A stretch of 64,000 nt of DNA from Amborella trichopoda. Taxonomy: Eukaryota; Streptophyta; Magnoliopsida; Amborellales; Amborellaceae. The stretch is taken from the NCBI RefSeq assembly GCF_000471905.2, contig NW_006500010.1, forward strand, positions 1,583,815 through 1,647,814, in the 5' to 3' direction. The stretch's first letter is position 1. Every line of letters starts with the position of its first letter. The notes beneath the pieces are model-generated. The model was not told the DNA's origin, did not search any database, and saw only the letters and a program-made list of their open reading frames with translations. Made by a program: the position numbers and the translations under genes. Below are positions 34,488 to 44,416 of this stretch, piece by piece.

Positions 34488-34700
34488 TATACAATGAGAC
34501 TATTTACCTTTGGTACATGGTGGTCACAGTTAATCTTGACAATTGGATGTGAAATTCAATGGCTACCGTTATTCTATTGACCAAGCTCAAAGCTCAAAAA
34601 AAGAATTTATTGATGTCTGTGACACACCAAAGCTATAAGATTTCACATCCGATGGTCATAAATAATCGTGACCTCGGTGGTAAGTGGCCTTATTGTATAC
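34488..34700. mobile_element. MITE family D, second of a tandem pair
   Basis: A 213-bp copy starting GTATACAATGAGACTATTTA and ending GGCCTTATTGTATAC, so the ends are inverted repeats. It lies 8 bp after the previous copy in the same orientation. Confidence 0.78.
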
Positions 34701-34711
34701 AATCCCAAGAG

Positions 34712-35100
34712 AAAAGTTTATGTATGGATGAGGCTCGAAACAATCAAATTCAAGCCTACTTCAAAATTTTCACTAGAAGAGATTGTTTTGATGCCCAAAT
34801 ATCCTTAAATTGATCATCCCGACATCAAGATGCATGGACATGAGAAAAAAATAGATGTGAACTTTTGAATATAGTTATTTTGTAATGTATTTTTTGACCG
34901 TCAATTTTCAAGATTTTCAGGTTTTCATAGATCTCTTGATCTACACTATTTTTTGAGCTTTAAACTTAATAAATAAAGATAAAAATATATTTTAAGGCTA
35001 TCAAAAAGATTTTCAGTATTGAAACCATATTTCTCGATACTATTTGAAGGTATGTTATAATTTGATTGTTTAGAGCCTAGGCCCTGTCCAAACCGCACTT
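34712..35100. mobile_element. MITE family A copy
   Basis: The left end GATGAGGCTCGAAACAATCA and the right end GATTGTTTAGAGCCTAGGCC are diverged TIRs. The interior matches the family. No clear target duplication. Confidence 0.65.
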
Positions 35101-36887
35101 TATATAATGTCGTCAAAAGTGCACAACTATATTTATATAATGTCGTCAAAAGTGCACAAACATAGTTGTGTGAACACGTCTTCTTCCAAAAGAATAGTTT
35201 TCCCTCCGCCCCTGGGCAAAAAGAAAGAAACAGCCAGAAAAAAATCTTTATTTCCTCTAAACCTAGCACCATTGCAAAGAGGAAGGAAGAGAGAGGAGTG
35301 ACACTCACATATGAAGTTGGGGTGAGATTCAAATATTTGGGTTTGCTTTGACAAACTATTTGGTTCAAACAGGGCTTTTCTCCTCTTGTGCATAACTTTG
35401 ATTAAACTTCACCTATTTTGGTTCTTTTCTTCTTTCACGGGCGCAAACAAGGCAATGATTTGGATTGACCACAAGTTTATATTTTAGTTTTTTGGTGTTT
35501 TTAGTTGCATTTATTTAATGAAGTCCTATTTTCTTGCTAATAACAAGGGTATATCTCGTGTTGTTGTTCTTGTTGTTAGTTGATACCAGTTCTTTGAAAA
35601 ATGGACCTGTGATTAAGATCGAGTATTGTAAAAACCGATCTGCATCTGTGAATCGGCGGTCGGGATCGTTGTTTTATTGTGCAAAAAAGATAGTGAACCG
35701 GCAAAAAAACACATGCAGTGAACCGGCAAAAATATGTCCGGATAAGTGAAGCGATGTTTTTACCGTAACAAAATAACATTTTTTACTGTAGCAAATTGCT
35801 ATTTCTCTTCTAGGCACAGGCGATTTCCTATATATATTGACAGAATCAGCAAAGGGTGACCAATTCCCGTATCAGACCATGCAATTCCGTGCCGGCCAGG
35901 TGTTTTCTAAGTCACTGTTTGATATGCTTGTGGTATGCTATTATTTTATTTTTTCAGTCTATGCTATCAAAAAAGCCATCATATTGTGTCACGACAACAA
36001 AAGGAAGCATATCATGTTGTTTGTGTTTAATGAAACTTTAGAGAGAAAGTGTGTCAAGTAAGCCCTAAACGATACCAACACATGGTGTAAGACTATTTTT
36101 TAGCATAAAACTGTTGTGTAATAACTTTATCATATGCGTCCAACAAAATAAAATTATGCTCCATCTGCAAATTGTGATCATGTCTTATGCCAACCAAGAT
36201 ATCCATTTTCTCATTCAAATCTGTTGAGCCAAATCTAAAATATTTATGATTTTCTAACTTTCCTTATTTTTTTGTCCCGATTGTTCTCCTCTGATTATTT
36301 GGACTAAAACTGATTTAATATTTATTTTTTGGTTTATTGTCATCTTATTATTTCCCAATTTCCTAGATATGCTACATCATAGACAGTAGAAACCATTGTC
36401 TCAAAATTTATTGGGTTAACTCGGAATTGCCAGGGTATTGGCTTGGGTCCAATACTCCTATGGTTTGGACCGGTTCCAGCATATTTTCAAGAATATTTTT
36501 TTAATTAAAAAAACTGCAAAGAAATCGGATGGAAGAGAACGGTGGGATAAGGCAGACAAAGTGGGAGGTCTTCTAGTTTTGTTCATTTACAAATTACAAT
36601 AGCTATAAGTGAATGTTTATTTGATAAAAAGACCATGATGTAGAGTTATTTATATTGCATATTTTTTTCTTTGGGATTGTATGCCATACGATTATTTTTG
36701 CGGAGGTGCACATGCAGGGATTATTAAACTCACACTAGAAGGTCTAACATTCCTCATTTTACTTAAATAGAAAAGTCGTGAGATTAATATTAAGATATAT
36801 CTTTTGCAAGGAAACCATATTTATAAGGACTCATTGAAGAAATTTAAATAATAAAAGGGAAAAAGGTTCAAGGAAAGGTTTCTATGT
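35101..36887. other. Intergenic DNA
   Basis: A 32-bp tandem pair (ATATAATGTCGTCAAAAGTG) lies at 35102-35160. 35600-35830 has repeated AGTGAACCGGCAAAAA words. 35835-36060 contains an ORF without recognisable domains. No gene is supported. Confidence 0.35.
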
Positions 36888-37374
36888 TTCCCTTACAGGA
36901 TAGAAGTTCTATCCTCCTCCTACCATCCAGCCATCTAATTTTGATCAAGAGAGTCACTCACCATTTGATCTTAAATCCGACGTCTCAAACTATTTTATTT
37001 TTAATTTTTTTTATACAAATTGTATGTATATGAAATTTAGTATGTGCCATCTTCACGTTGGGGCGCACCTATAAAAAATATTAAAATAATTTTTCAATAA
37101 AATATAATAACTAAAATACCCTTTAAAACTTTCAGAGGTATTTGGTCATTTTTTTTTATTGAAAATATTTTTTTTATATTTTCGCTGGTGTGAGTTTAAT
37201 AGAAAAATGAACATCCAAAATTTGGTGTCAAAATAGCTTATAGAAAAAAATTAAATATGAAATAGTGTAGAGACGTGACATTATGATTGGGCCAATCTTA
37301 GGCCTCCATTCAGAATGGACGGTTGGATAAAGGGGAGGATAGAACTTCTATGTTGTAGGGGAAACATAGAAAGC
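36888..37374 (+). mobile_element. MITE family C copy
   Basis: The ends TTTCTATGTTTCCCTTACAG and CTACAACATAGAAAG (reversed TTTCTATGTTTCCCCTACAA) form long TIRs with AGAAGTTCTATCC next to them. It is the inverted counterpart of 28555-29062. Noncoding. The next element, family B, starts directly at its right edge. Confidence 0.8.
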
Positions 37375-37755
37375 TTGTATATAAGGTTGCAACCTTAAAA
37401 TGTAGAATTATAGATGCACCTCAAAAATCCATCAAAAAATGTTGTTTTAATATTGAAAAACCCTCTAATTGATCATCGAGATATAGGAATATAAAAAAAA
37501 AAAGATTTTGAGTCCTAGAAATAGAGCATCTCGCAACATCTAGATCATCCATTTTCAAGATTTTCATATGTTTACAAATCTACTTTATTTTAACCAATTT
37601 TTGGAGTTTAAAATTTTATAATTAGATATAAAAACAGATTTTTAGATAATCTTAAGAATTTTTTACGCCAAAACTACATCTTATGATAAAATTTGGAGGT
37701 GCACCTTAATTGGATTGTTTAAGATTGCAACCTTATAGAAACCATAACCTAATAG
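37375..37755 (+). mobile_element. MITE family B copy, abutting family C
   Basis: TATATAAGGTTGCAACCTTA at the left and TTAAGATTGCAACCTTATAG at the right. The interior follows the family order. Confidence 0.75.
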
Positions 37756-37764
37756 AAGTCTCTA

Positions 37765-37951
37765 ATTAAAAGCAAGGTTTTTATAATTCAGCCGACTCAT
37801 CTATTTATACGAGTCCTCCCTCCAAAATTCATCTTAGAGAGAGATTTTGGATCCAAATATTTTTGAGGGTTCACAATCTACATCATGATCAACATAACGC
37901 CAAAAAAAAAAAATTAAACTAAAAAATAATAATATTTGATGCATTTTTTAA
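37765..37951. repeat. Fragment of the long dispersed duplication
   Basis: CAGCCGACTCATCTATTTAT and TTTTGGATCCAAATATTTTT resemble the start of 16953-17525 and 19573-20555. Confidence 0.45.
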
Positions 37952-38329
37952 GGGTTTGGTTTGTCTAAGGTTGAAGCCCTAAGCAATGCACTTTCAAATA
38001 GTATCAAAAGATGTTTCACTATTGAAAACTTTTATAATGATCAGAAAATTTATTTTCATCTCTATTTGTAAAATTTAAAGCTTAAAAAAATAGTATAGAT
38101 TGAGCAGAACTATGAACGCAAGAAAATTTTGAAAATTGATTGTCTAAAAAATTCATTACAATATGCACCATTTATACGACTTGAAATCCATTTTTTCTTA
38201 TTTTCATATATCTTGAAATCGAGAGGATTGATTTGAGGTTTTTTGGGCATTGAAATAACCTCTCCTAGGTAATTTTTTAGGAGCACCTTTTTTATGGTTT
38301 AGGGTCTCACCATTATATAAATTTTTTCC
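37952..38329. mobile_element. MITE family A copy, diverged
   Basis: 378 bp flanked by TTTTTTAA at 37944-37951 and 38330-38337. Ends GGGTTTGGTTTGTCTAAGGT and ...TATATAAATTTTTTCC. The interior matches family A in reverse order, as expected for an insertion in the opposite direction. The duplication is low complexity, so it is weaker evidence than elsewhere. Confidence 0.65.
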
Positions 38330-38371
38330 TTTTTTAAAAGATTTCGGTGGACCACTACATTTTAACATCAA

Positions 38372-38751
38372 GGGTACAGTTTGTATAGAGCCGAGGCTAT
38401 AAACAATCAAAGTAACAAACAATGTAAAGAAATGTTGTTTCAATATTGAAAATCTTTGTGATGATCTTAAAATATTTTTTTTTAATTATAAAATTTAAAG
38501 CTTAAAAAATAGTGTAGATCGAGCAAATCTATGAAAAGTTGAATACTTGAAAATTGACGGGCCAAAAATACGTTACAAGATGCACTATTTCCAAAGCTTG
38601 AAATCCATTTTTTTCGCATGTCCATGCACCTTGATGTTGAGATGATCAATTTGAAGATATTTGAGCACCAAAACCACCTCTTTTATTGAAAAATTTGAGA
38701 TGGGATTTAATTTAATTGTTTAGAGCCTAGGCTCTATATAAACTTTTTCCG
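38372..38751. mobile_element. MITE family A copy
   Basis: 380 bp flanked by AACATCAA at 38364-38371 and 38752-38759. TIRs GGGTACAGTTTGTATAGAGC and reversed TATATAGAGCCTAGGCTCTA. It lies 42 bp from another family A copy. Confidence 0.85.
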
Positions 38752-38759
38752 AACATCAA

Positions 38760-39462
38760 TCTTTAAGAAAGATTCTACCGCAGTACCTGGGCACACTTAA
38801 CATCCAATCTTGTAGATGAACGTCAATCAATGATAGCCCCACCTAAATTCACAATTAAAATGTTAAAAACAATTTTAAAAGTTTTATTTTTTTAAAAAAT
38901 ATATATTTTCTTTTTTTCATATTCATACTCAACATATCTTACATTTTCAACAACTTTAAAACTTTAGATCCAAAATCCAACTTAATTTTGGAGAGGGGAC
39001 TCGATTAAAAGGGTGACTCATAAATACATGGAAAAGGTTTATATACTTCCCCTATCGTACTTATGGTATGTTATATACTCTCACTATCCAGCTATCCAAT
39101 TGAAATTAAATGAGCTATTGATTGTTTGATCTACATCCAACGTTCCAAAATATTTTAGTTTTAATTTTTCTACAAATCATATGAATTTGAAATTTGGTAT
39201 ATGTCATCCTTTCAATGGGACGCACTTAAAAAAATATTTTTGATTAAGGTATTTTAATCATTTGATTTTATCAGAAATTTTTTTTATATTTTTTTCTAAA
39301 ATTTGTGTAAAAAATAAATAATAATCAGAAATATTTTTTTATTTTTTTCATGAAATTTGCTTCAAAAATAAATAAAAATAAAACAATATAGAAAAGTGAT
39401 ATATTGTGATGGACTCATCTCAACCGTCTATTCTATTCATTCGAACGGCCAGACATGGATAA
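38760..39462. other. Upstream region of MAMYB with a family C relative
   Basis: 39030-39440 follows the family C outline (CTTCCCCTATCGTACTTATG, GGTATTTTAATCATTTGATT, CAACCGTCTATTCTATTCAT) but lacks a clear right TIR. This transposon relic forms the distal promoter of MAMYB. Confidence 0.5.
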
Positions 39463-39473
39463 CTATATAAATT
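39463..39473 (+). promoter_or_regulatory. TATA box of MAMYB
   Basis: CTATATAAATT lies ~240 bases before the start codon, which predicts transcription from about 39495 and a ~210-base leader. No other TATA-like motif is as good between here and the ATG. Confidence 0.6.
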
Positions 39474-39590
39474 GAGCAGCGAGGTACAGAAACACCGAAA
39501 TTACGTGAAGCTCCGTCCTTTTGGTCGAAGTTTTTGGCAAAAATTGAAAGGCTTCGCGATTCGACCGGTCGTGAACAGTCTCGCCATTGC

Positions 39591-39631
39591 ATGTGATGTT
39601 TCAGGCTGGACCGTGTACTCTTTCTCTTTAA
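39591..39631 (+). promoter_or_regulatory. Two overlapping mini-uORFs in the MAMYB leader
   Basis: ATGTGA at 39591-39596 is a start directly followed by a stop. The ATG at 39596 overlaps its last base and opens an 11-codon frame that ends TAA at 39629-39631. Both lie 75-115 bases before the main start. They count only if the leader is unspliced and begins at the TATA box. Confidence 0.5.
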
Positions 39632-39704
39632 ATCTTTGCTTTTCTGCAATATTGGCGTGCTAGGTTTACTGTAATCTAGTGTCTCAAGGGACTCTCCCTC
39701 TGCA

Positions 39705-40610
39705 ATGGAGTACATAGACGAAGAAAGCAAGCCAAGGTTTCAGCTTCAATCTCAAAATTCTTCTCCTCAATCACAACCTACGCACCGTATCAACAAAACC
39801 CACGCAGCAATCTGCATTTCCATAGGAATCCTCCTCTTCTCTTACTCCATTCTTCTCCAGAATGGAGCTTCACAACTCGTCATGGTTTGGATCGCTTTTT
39901 CTCTTGTCGTAGGCCCATTTGCCCCAATCTCCGTTACAGGTGGTGATATCAGAGTTGGAGTTGGAGAACTCCTTGAAGAAGAACCAGATCATCAAGAAGT
40001 TGTAGAATCAAAGCGAAAACCTGCAACAATTAGGGCAAAATCCAGAAGATCTGAGCCTGCAGCCGCTGATTTCCAGTCCTTTAGCTCCAGTTCTAATGGC
40101 AATCAAGAAAAAATGACGAACGTCAGTGAGAAACTGGGTGATAATGGAGATCAAAAGGAAAATCAATGTGAAAAGGAATGGAATGATTCAGATCTTGATT
40201 TGTTAAGGAAACAGATGGCTAAGCACCCTCCTGGTAAGCCAGGGCGTTGGGATCTCATTGCTCAAGCTTTCAATGGAAAGCATGGACTGGAAAGCATCAT
40301 AAAAATGGCGAAGTCTCTTTCAGAGAAGAAGCCTGGTGGCAGCGACTCGTATGCTCAGTTTTTGAAGCAGAGAAAACCTTTGGATGACAGGGTTTCAGAC
40401 ACTGAGAGAAAGGAAGAGAGTGAAAATGCTGTTTGGAGCTCAGGAGAAGACATTGCTCTTTTGAATGCCCTTAAAGCTTTTCCAAAGGAGACTCCAATGA
40501 GGTGGGAGAAAGTTGCAGCTTCAGTTCCTGGAAAGTCAAAGGCCAGTTGTATGAAGAGACTTGCAGAGTTGAGAAAAGATTTTCGAAGTTCTAAGGCTTC
40601 AGATACCTGA
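39705..40610 (+). CDS. MAMYB: Membrane-anchored MYB/SANT protein (maMYB-like)
   Basis: A single uninterrupted 301-codon frame. Residues 33-51 (HAAICISIGILLFSYSIL) and about 56-75 are hydrophobic and form a membrane hairpin or two spans. An acidic and basic linker follows. There are two SANT/MYB-like repeats: one at about 157-207 (EWNDSDLDLLRKQMAKHPPG, then GRWDLIAQAF) and one at about 243-297 (VWSSGEDIALLNALKAFPKE, then RWEKVAASVPGKSKASC). The order and length (about 300 residues) match Arabidopsis maMYB (At5g45420), an ER-anchored MYB needed for root-hair elongation, thought to be released to the nucleus or to act at the membrane. The same C-terminal repeat type occurs in ZRF/DnaJ proteins, but no J domain is present. 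The ATG sits in a good context (gcaATGGAG). A TATA box and mini-uORFs lie upstream. Family assignment is strong; function is inferred from the homolog. Confidence 0.92.
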   Translation: MEYIDEESKPRFQLQSQNSSPQSQPTHRINKTHAAICISIGILLFSYSILLQNGASQLVMVWIAFSLVVGPFAPISVTGGDIRVGVGELLEEEPDHQEVVESKRKPATIRAKSRRSEPAAADFQSFSSSSNGNQEKMTNVSEKLGDNGDQKENQCEKEWNDSDLDLLRKQMAKHPPGKPGRWDLIAQAFNGKHGLESIIKMAKSLSEKKPGGSDSYAQFLKQRKPLDDRVSDTERKEESENAVWSSGEDIALLNALKAFPKETPMRWEKVAASVPGKSKASCMKRLAELRKDFRSSKASDT

Positions 40611-41327
40611 TTTTTGTTCAAAATTCAAGAAATTGATATCTTTTTTCAGGTAATTTCCATTTCACGATGAGATTGTTCGTTGCCTTTGGATACTATGTCA
40701 GATTTTGCAGTTCTCATTTCAAATTCTTGTCCTTATTTAGATGTCTTTTTTTAGTTATAGATATTTTTGGAGTTGTTGTATTGGTCTTTGAGATTTATCA
40801 ATTGTAAGGGAGTTGGGAAATTTTGCATGATACTCGTCTTTCCTGCAAGATCTTATTATGTTTCCTTTATTCCTCTATCCTTAGTATTTTATGTCATGGG
40901 TTATCAGTTTTCTTGCTAAGGAGATGAATGTGTGACTTCAAAATAACAGAGCAGAATGATGTACACTTTGTCTCGCTGGTGAAGAAGATCATTGAGCAAT
41001 TTATTTACATTGTGCCATTTGTGTACTGATAGTTTCGGCAATTCTGTTAGACTTGATTTTGAATTGATAAATGGTTGTTTAATTCTGTTTTACTTCTGCT
41101 GATTACTGTTGTGGTGAACTTTCAGAGATTATGTTGCCATCAGAGTGTTACAGCTCCCTAGTTATTTTAGTCTAACCATGAAAATGGAGGAGCATTTATA
41201 AAATATTATTTCCATGGTTCCTCTTATTAGTGTTGTAATGGTCACCGCCTTAACCAACGAACGAACGAAGCCCACACTTCAATACTGATTGCCTGTATTT
41301 TGTTTTTATGCTGTTAACATTATATTT
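40611..41327. other. MAMYB 3' UTR and downstream DNA
   Basis: T-rich sequence without ORFs, consistent with a 3' UTR of a few hundred bases. No termination signal could be fixed. Confidence 0.45.
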
Positions 41328-41905
41328 AAGGAAAAGAGAGATTACAAAGATACAAACCCGGGGTCACCGAGAGAGGTGACAGGGAAACAACGAAAAAGAA
41401 AATGGGAACAAAGGAAAAGACAGGAAAAGGAAAAAAACAGCCAACACAAAAATGGAAAATGCCTCCAAAGTAGAAGACGGCTAACACTAAACAGCAAATA
41501 CATCAAAAACAAAAACAGCAAGAGCTGCACCACTTGGAAAGCGCCCACCGAAACCTCTGTTACTCCAATGAAGCTCCTTGTTTCACTAGTTCATCAGCTG
41601 TTAGGTTGGCCTCCCTCCAAGTAGATTCTAGGAGACCTTTATGCGCCTATTAAGATCATGAATTTCGTCAAGGATGTGCTAAAGTCTCAAGGTGGGTTGG
41701 GCTAAGTTCGATGCCCGATGGATGACATTCTCGGAATCCCCTTCGATGATGAGGGATGGAACCCAAGAGGGGTTAAGCTGCCTCACACCCTCGAGCAAGG
41801 CTCTGGCCTTAGCCTCAGTAGAGTCAGCTATCCCAATTGAGGAAGAGAAGGAGAGTAGAGAGATGCCGTCGGGGTTTGGAAAGATTCCTCCAATCCAAAA
41901 CTAGC
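41328..41905 (-). mobile_element. 5'-truncated LINE fragment (RNase H tail)
   Basis: On the minus strand, 41830-41690 reads DSTEAKARALLEGVRQLNPS and then LIIEGDSENVIHRA. These are the catalytic Glu and second Asp motifs of plant L1-type RNase H. Farther on, GGRPT*QLMN is a broken version of the REANxxADxLA motif. The 3' end lies near 41328 with a TTTGTAATCTCTCTTT-like tail. Several stops break it. Confidence 0.7.
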
Positions 41906-42128
41906 ATACTTTTAAAAATGCTATTTTCAAATATAAAAAGTCGAGTAAGCATTATATATTTATATTTAGTTCACATTGCCTGTACTGCACAAGCTGCCTC
42001 ATGATTCCCATGAGTGGCACATTGAGGTGCTTGCTAAGGAGAATCCTTTTTTCTTTTCTTTTTCTTGGTCAAAAATCTGTTACTGTAACTGCTTTAGGCT
42101 ATGAAATCTTTAAAAAACAGTGATAGTA
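41906..42128. other. Intergenic DNA
   Basis: Nothing recognised. Confidence 0.3.
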
Positions 42129-42246
42129 TCATCATCATCATCATAGCCTTTTCCCAATTAATTGGGGTCTGCTAATTTGGGGCAATTATCATCATCATCA
42201 TCATAGCCTTTTCCCAATTAATTGGGGTCGGCTAATTTTGGGCATG
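42129..42246. repeat. Tandem pair of (ATC)n-CCCAATTAATTGGGG module
   Basis: Two ~60-bp units, each (ATC)4-5 then ATAGCCTTTTCCCAATTAAT and TGGGGTCGGCTAAT. CCCAATTAATTGGG is a perfect palindrome. The same module appears, less complete, at 6170 and 63755. Confidence 0.8.
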
Positions 42247-42541
42247 TATATTGAACTATTTTAAAGTATGGAGTGTGGGAGTATTTATTATTTCTATTTG
42301 ACCTCCCAACGACAAGCCTCAATTCTGTTGTTTGAACTATTGCAGTTGAAGCGTACGAATGCAACACTAAATATGTGGCTCAAATGACTAAGTTGAAATA
42401 TTATGACTGTAGCTTATGAGGAGTAGTTTCTCTTTAAAGGCATCACACCTATATCATAAGGAAGAAAAGTGTTCGTGTTCTGACAGTCTTTGATACAATG
42501 TAGAGCTCGAACCAAGAAATGCACAATATATTCCAACACTG

Positions 42542-42558
42542 GATTAGAATATTTTTCC
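42542..42558. repeat. Left target duplication of truncated LINE
   Basis: GATTAGAATATTTTTCC pairs with GATTGGAATATTTTTCC at 44400-44416 (16 of 17 bases). Confidence 0.8.
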
Positions 42559-44399
42559 AAATCCTGTACCTGCGTGTGTATGTTTCTATTCCCTTTCCCG
42601 GCCTCAGTTTCAACAGATTTATTAAAAACTCCTGAGAAACTTCATATGGTTGGGGGATGTTGATAAACATAGGTTACACCTTGTTGGTTGGGATAAGGTT
42701 TGCCTTCCCAAAAGAGATGGAGGTATGGGCATTCGTAGGCTTAGACTATGCAATAAAGCTTTGCTTGGTAAATGGTGGTGGAGGCTGGCTACCCAAGATA
42801 ACCACCTTTGGCAGCTGGTCTTACACCATAAATACCACTTAGACCCCTCCCCTGGCTCCCTAATGCCTCCCCTTGTGGGAGATCTTCAAGGGCATGGCTC
42901 TTTATTCTCTCCGTCCTTCGGGATTTTCTCTCTCACATTCGGTTCAGGGTTAGAGAGTGGTACATGAGTTAGCTTTTGGTATGTGACCTTTGGGTTGGTA
43001 GATCCCACCTCAGGGAGCGATTCCACGACCTATACCTTCTGCCAGGGATAGAGAGCCCCTTGTTTCCCACCATCTTGAGGTCCTTGGAGGGGTAAGATTG
43101 TGGAACCCCAATTGTAGGAGGCCTCTGCTCTACCATGACATCCCCTGGTTCCAATCGTTCTTAGCCTTGTTACAAACTTCCTACCTGCCTATACCCATCC
43201 CCGGGTTTCGTTCCCTACCCAATCAAGCTTGGCTGGCAGATATTCCCCCCCAGAATTCAAACGTTCAACTTGCTGGCCATCCGCCAAAGAGTCCTAACAG
43301 TTGATCAATTGCAAATTGAAGGTCTCCCTATGCCTAATCAATACCTCCTTTGCAAATCAGCTGTAGAATCTAATGGACACTTAGTTTATCCACAATGAGT
43401 GGACTTCTTCCCTATGGGCCGATATCTTGCAGGGGCTTGAACAGGTTTTGAGTTACCCCGTCCTCCACTCAGTTCTTCCAAGGTGATTTTTCTTTCCAGG
43501 GCCCTCTGCTGGTCGTTTCCTGTGGCCTGCAATGGCTGTGGCCACCCTGTAGACCACTTGGATTGAAAGGAACAGGCAGATTTTCTATGGCAAGAAATGC
43601 ACCCTCGGGGCTGTGCTGGACCGTATAAAGGCTACAGTAATTTTTTGGGCCAAAAACTCTAGGCATTTAAGCATTGTGCCACCTCGTTTTTCCCCCAATA
43701 TTGGCCTGATGTCCTCAATAAATCCCGTGGTCTTCCCTTTGGAGACCTCCAGAGTTTGGTGGCATCAAGCTGAACTTCAATGGTTGCTTTCTTGGGAAAC
43801 CCGGCTGTGCTGGCTACGGTGGTCTCTTCAGGGGTCATAATGGCCACAGTTCTATCCTACTGGGGATCTGTAGCAGATTCCATAACTATTGAAGCTATTG
43901 CACTGTTGGAAGGGATGAAACACTTTAGCCTGGATTGGTCTAAAACCCTCGTTGACGGCGACTCTAAGAATGCACTCACCTGGGCTGCTCGGACCTCTCC
44001 TTGCCCATGGCGTATGCAACATGTGTTCGATGAGTACTTCAATTTTTGTAGACCTCTACAGATGTCCTACCACCATATGAGGAGGGAGCCAAACCATCTT
44101 GCAGATGCCCTTGCCAAAGGCACCTCAGGACCTCCCAATGCTACTCTGTACTTAGGGTGGTATGTGTGTCTTATGCTTGCTGCCCACCTTTTTTTTCTTT
44201 GTGGGCTAGCTGGGTATCATTTGTGGTCTGCGAAGTGTACAGACCATTCTCCTTTCTGTATAGTACTGAGATAAACCTATTTTTGTGAGCTGAACATTGC
44301 ACCCTGTACATGGGTGGCTGGTACTTCTTTTGTAACCTTTATTTTTAGTTTCAATACAAAACAGTGAACCTTCTTTCTGAAAAAAGAAAAAAGAAACAA
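42559..44399 (+). mobile_element. 5'-truncated L1-type LINE (RT C-terminus, zinc-binding region, RNase H)
   Basis: A 1841-bp insertion between 17-bp target duplications, ending in an A-rich tail (44379-44398). The coding order is the RT C-terminal region (HLVGWDKVCLPKRDGGMGIR and GKWWWRLAT, 42670-42790), a broken zf-RVT region, and RNase H. RNase H is well kept at 43890-44125, with EAIALLEGMK, LVDGDSKNALTWAARTSP and HLADALAKG carrying the Glu and two Asp of the active site. The N-terminal RNase H DG motif reads NFNG (43767), so the first Asp is lost. Frames shift several times, so it is inactive. It is related to, but not the same family copy as, the LINE at 54716-60719. Confidence 0.88.
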
Positions 44400-44416
44400 G
44401 ATTGGAATATTTTTCC
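44400..44416. repeat. Right target duplication of truncated LINE
   Basis: GATTGGAATATTTTTCC directly follows the A-rich tail. Confidence 0.8.

Noticed and set aside
39472-39663. 63-codon frame in the MAMYB leader
   Set aside because: It opens at a non-ATG codon and has no recognisable content. Only the true ATG uORFs were kept.
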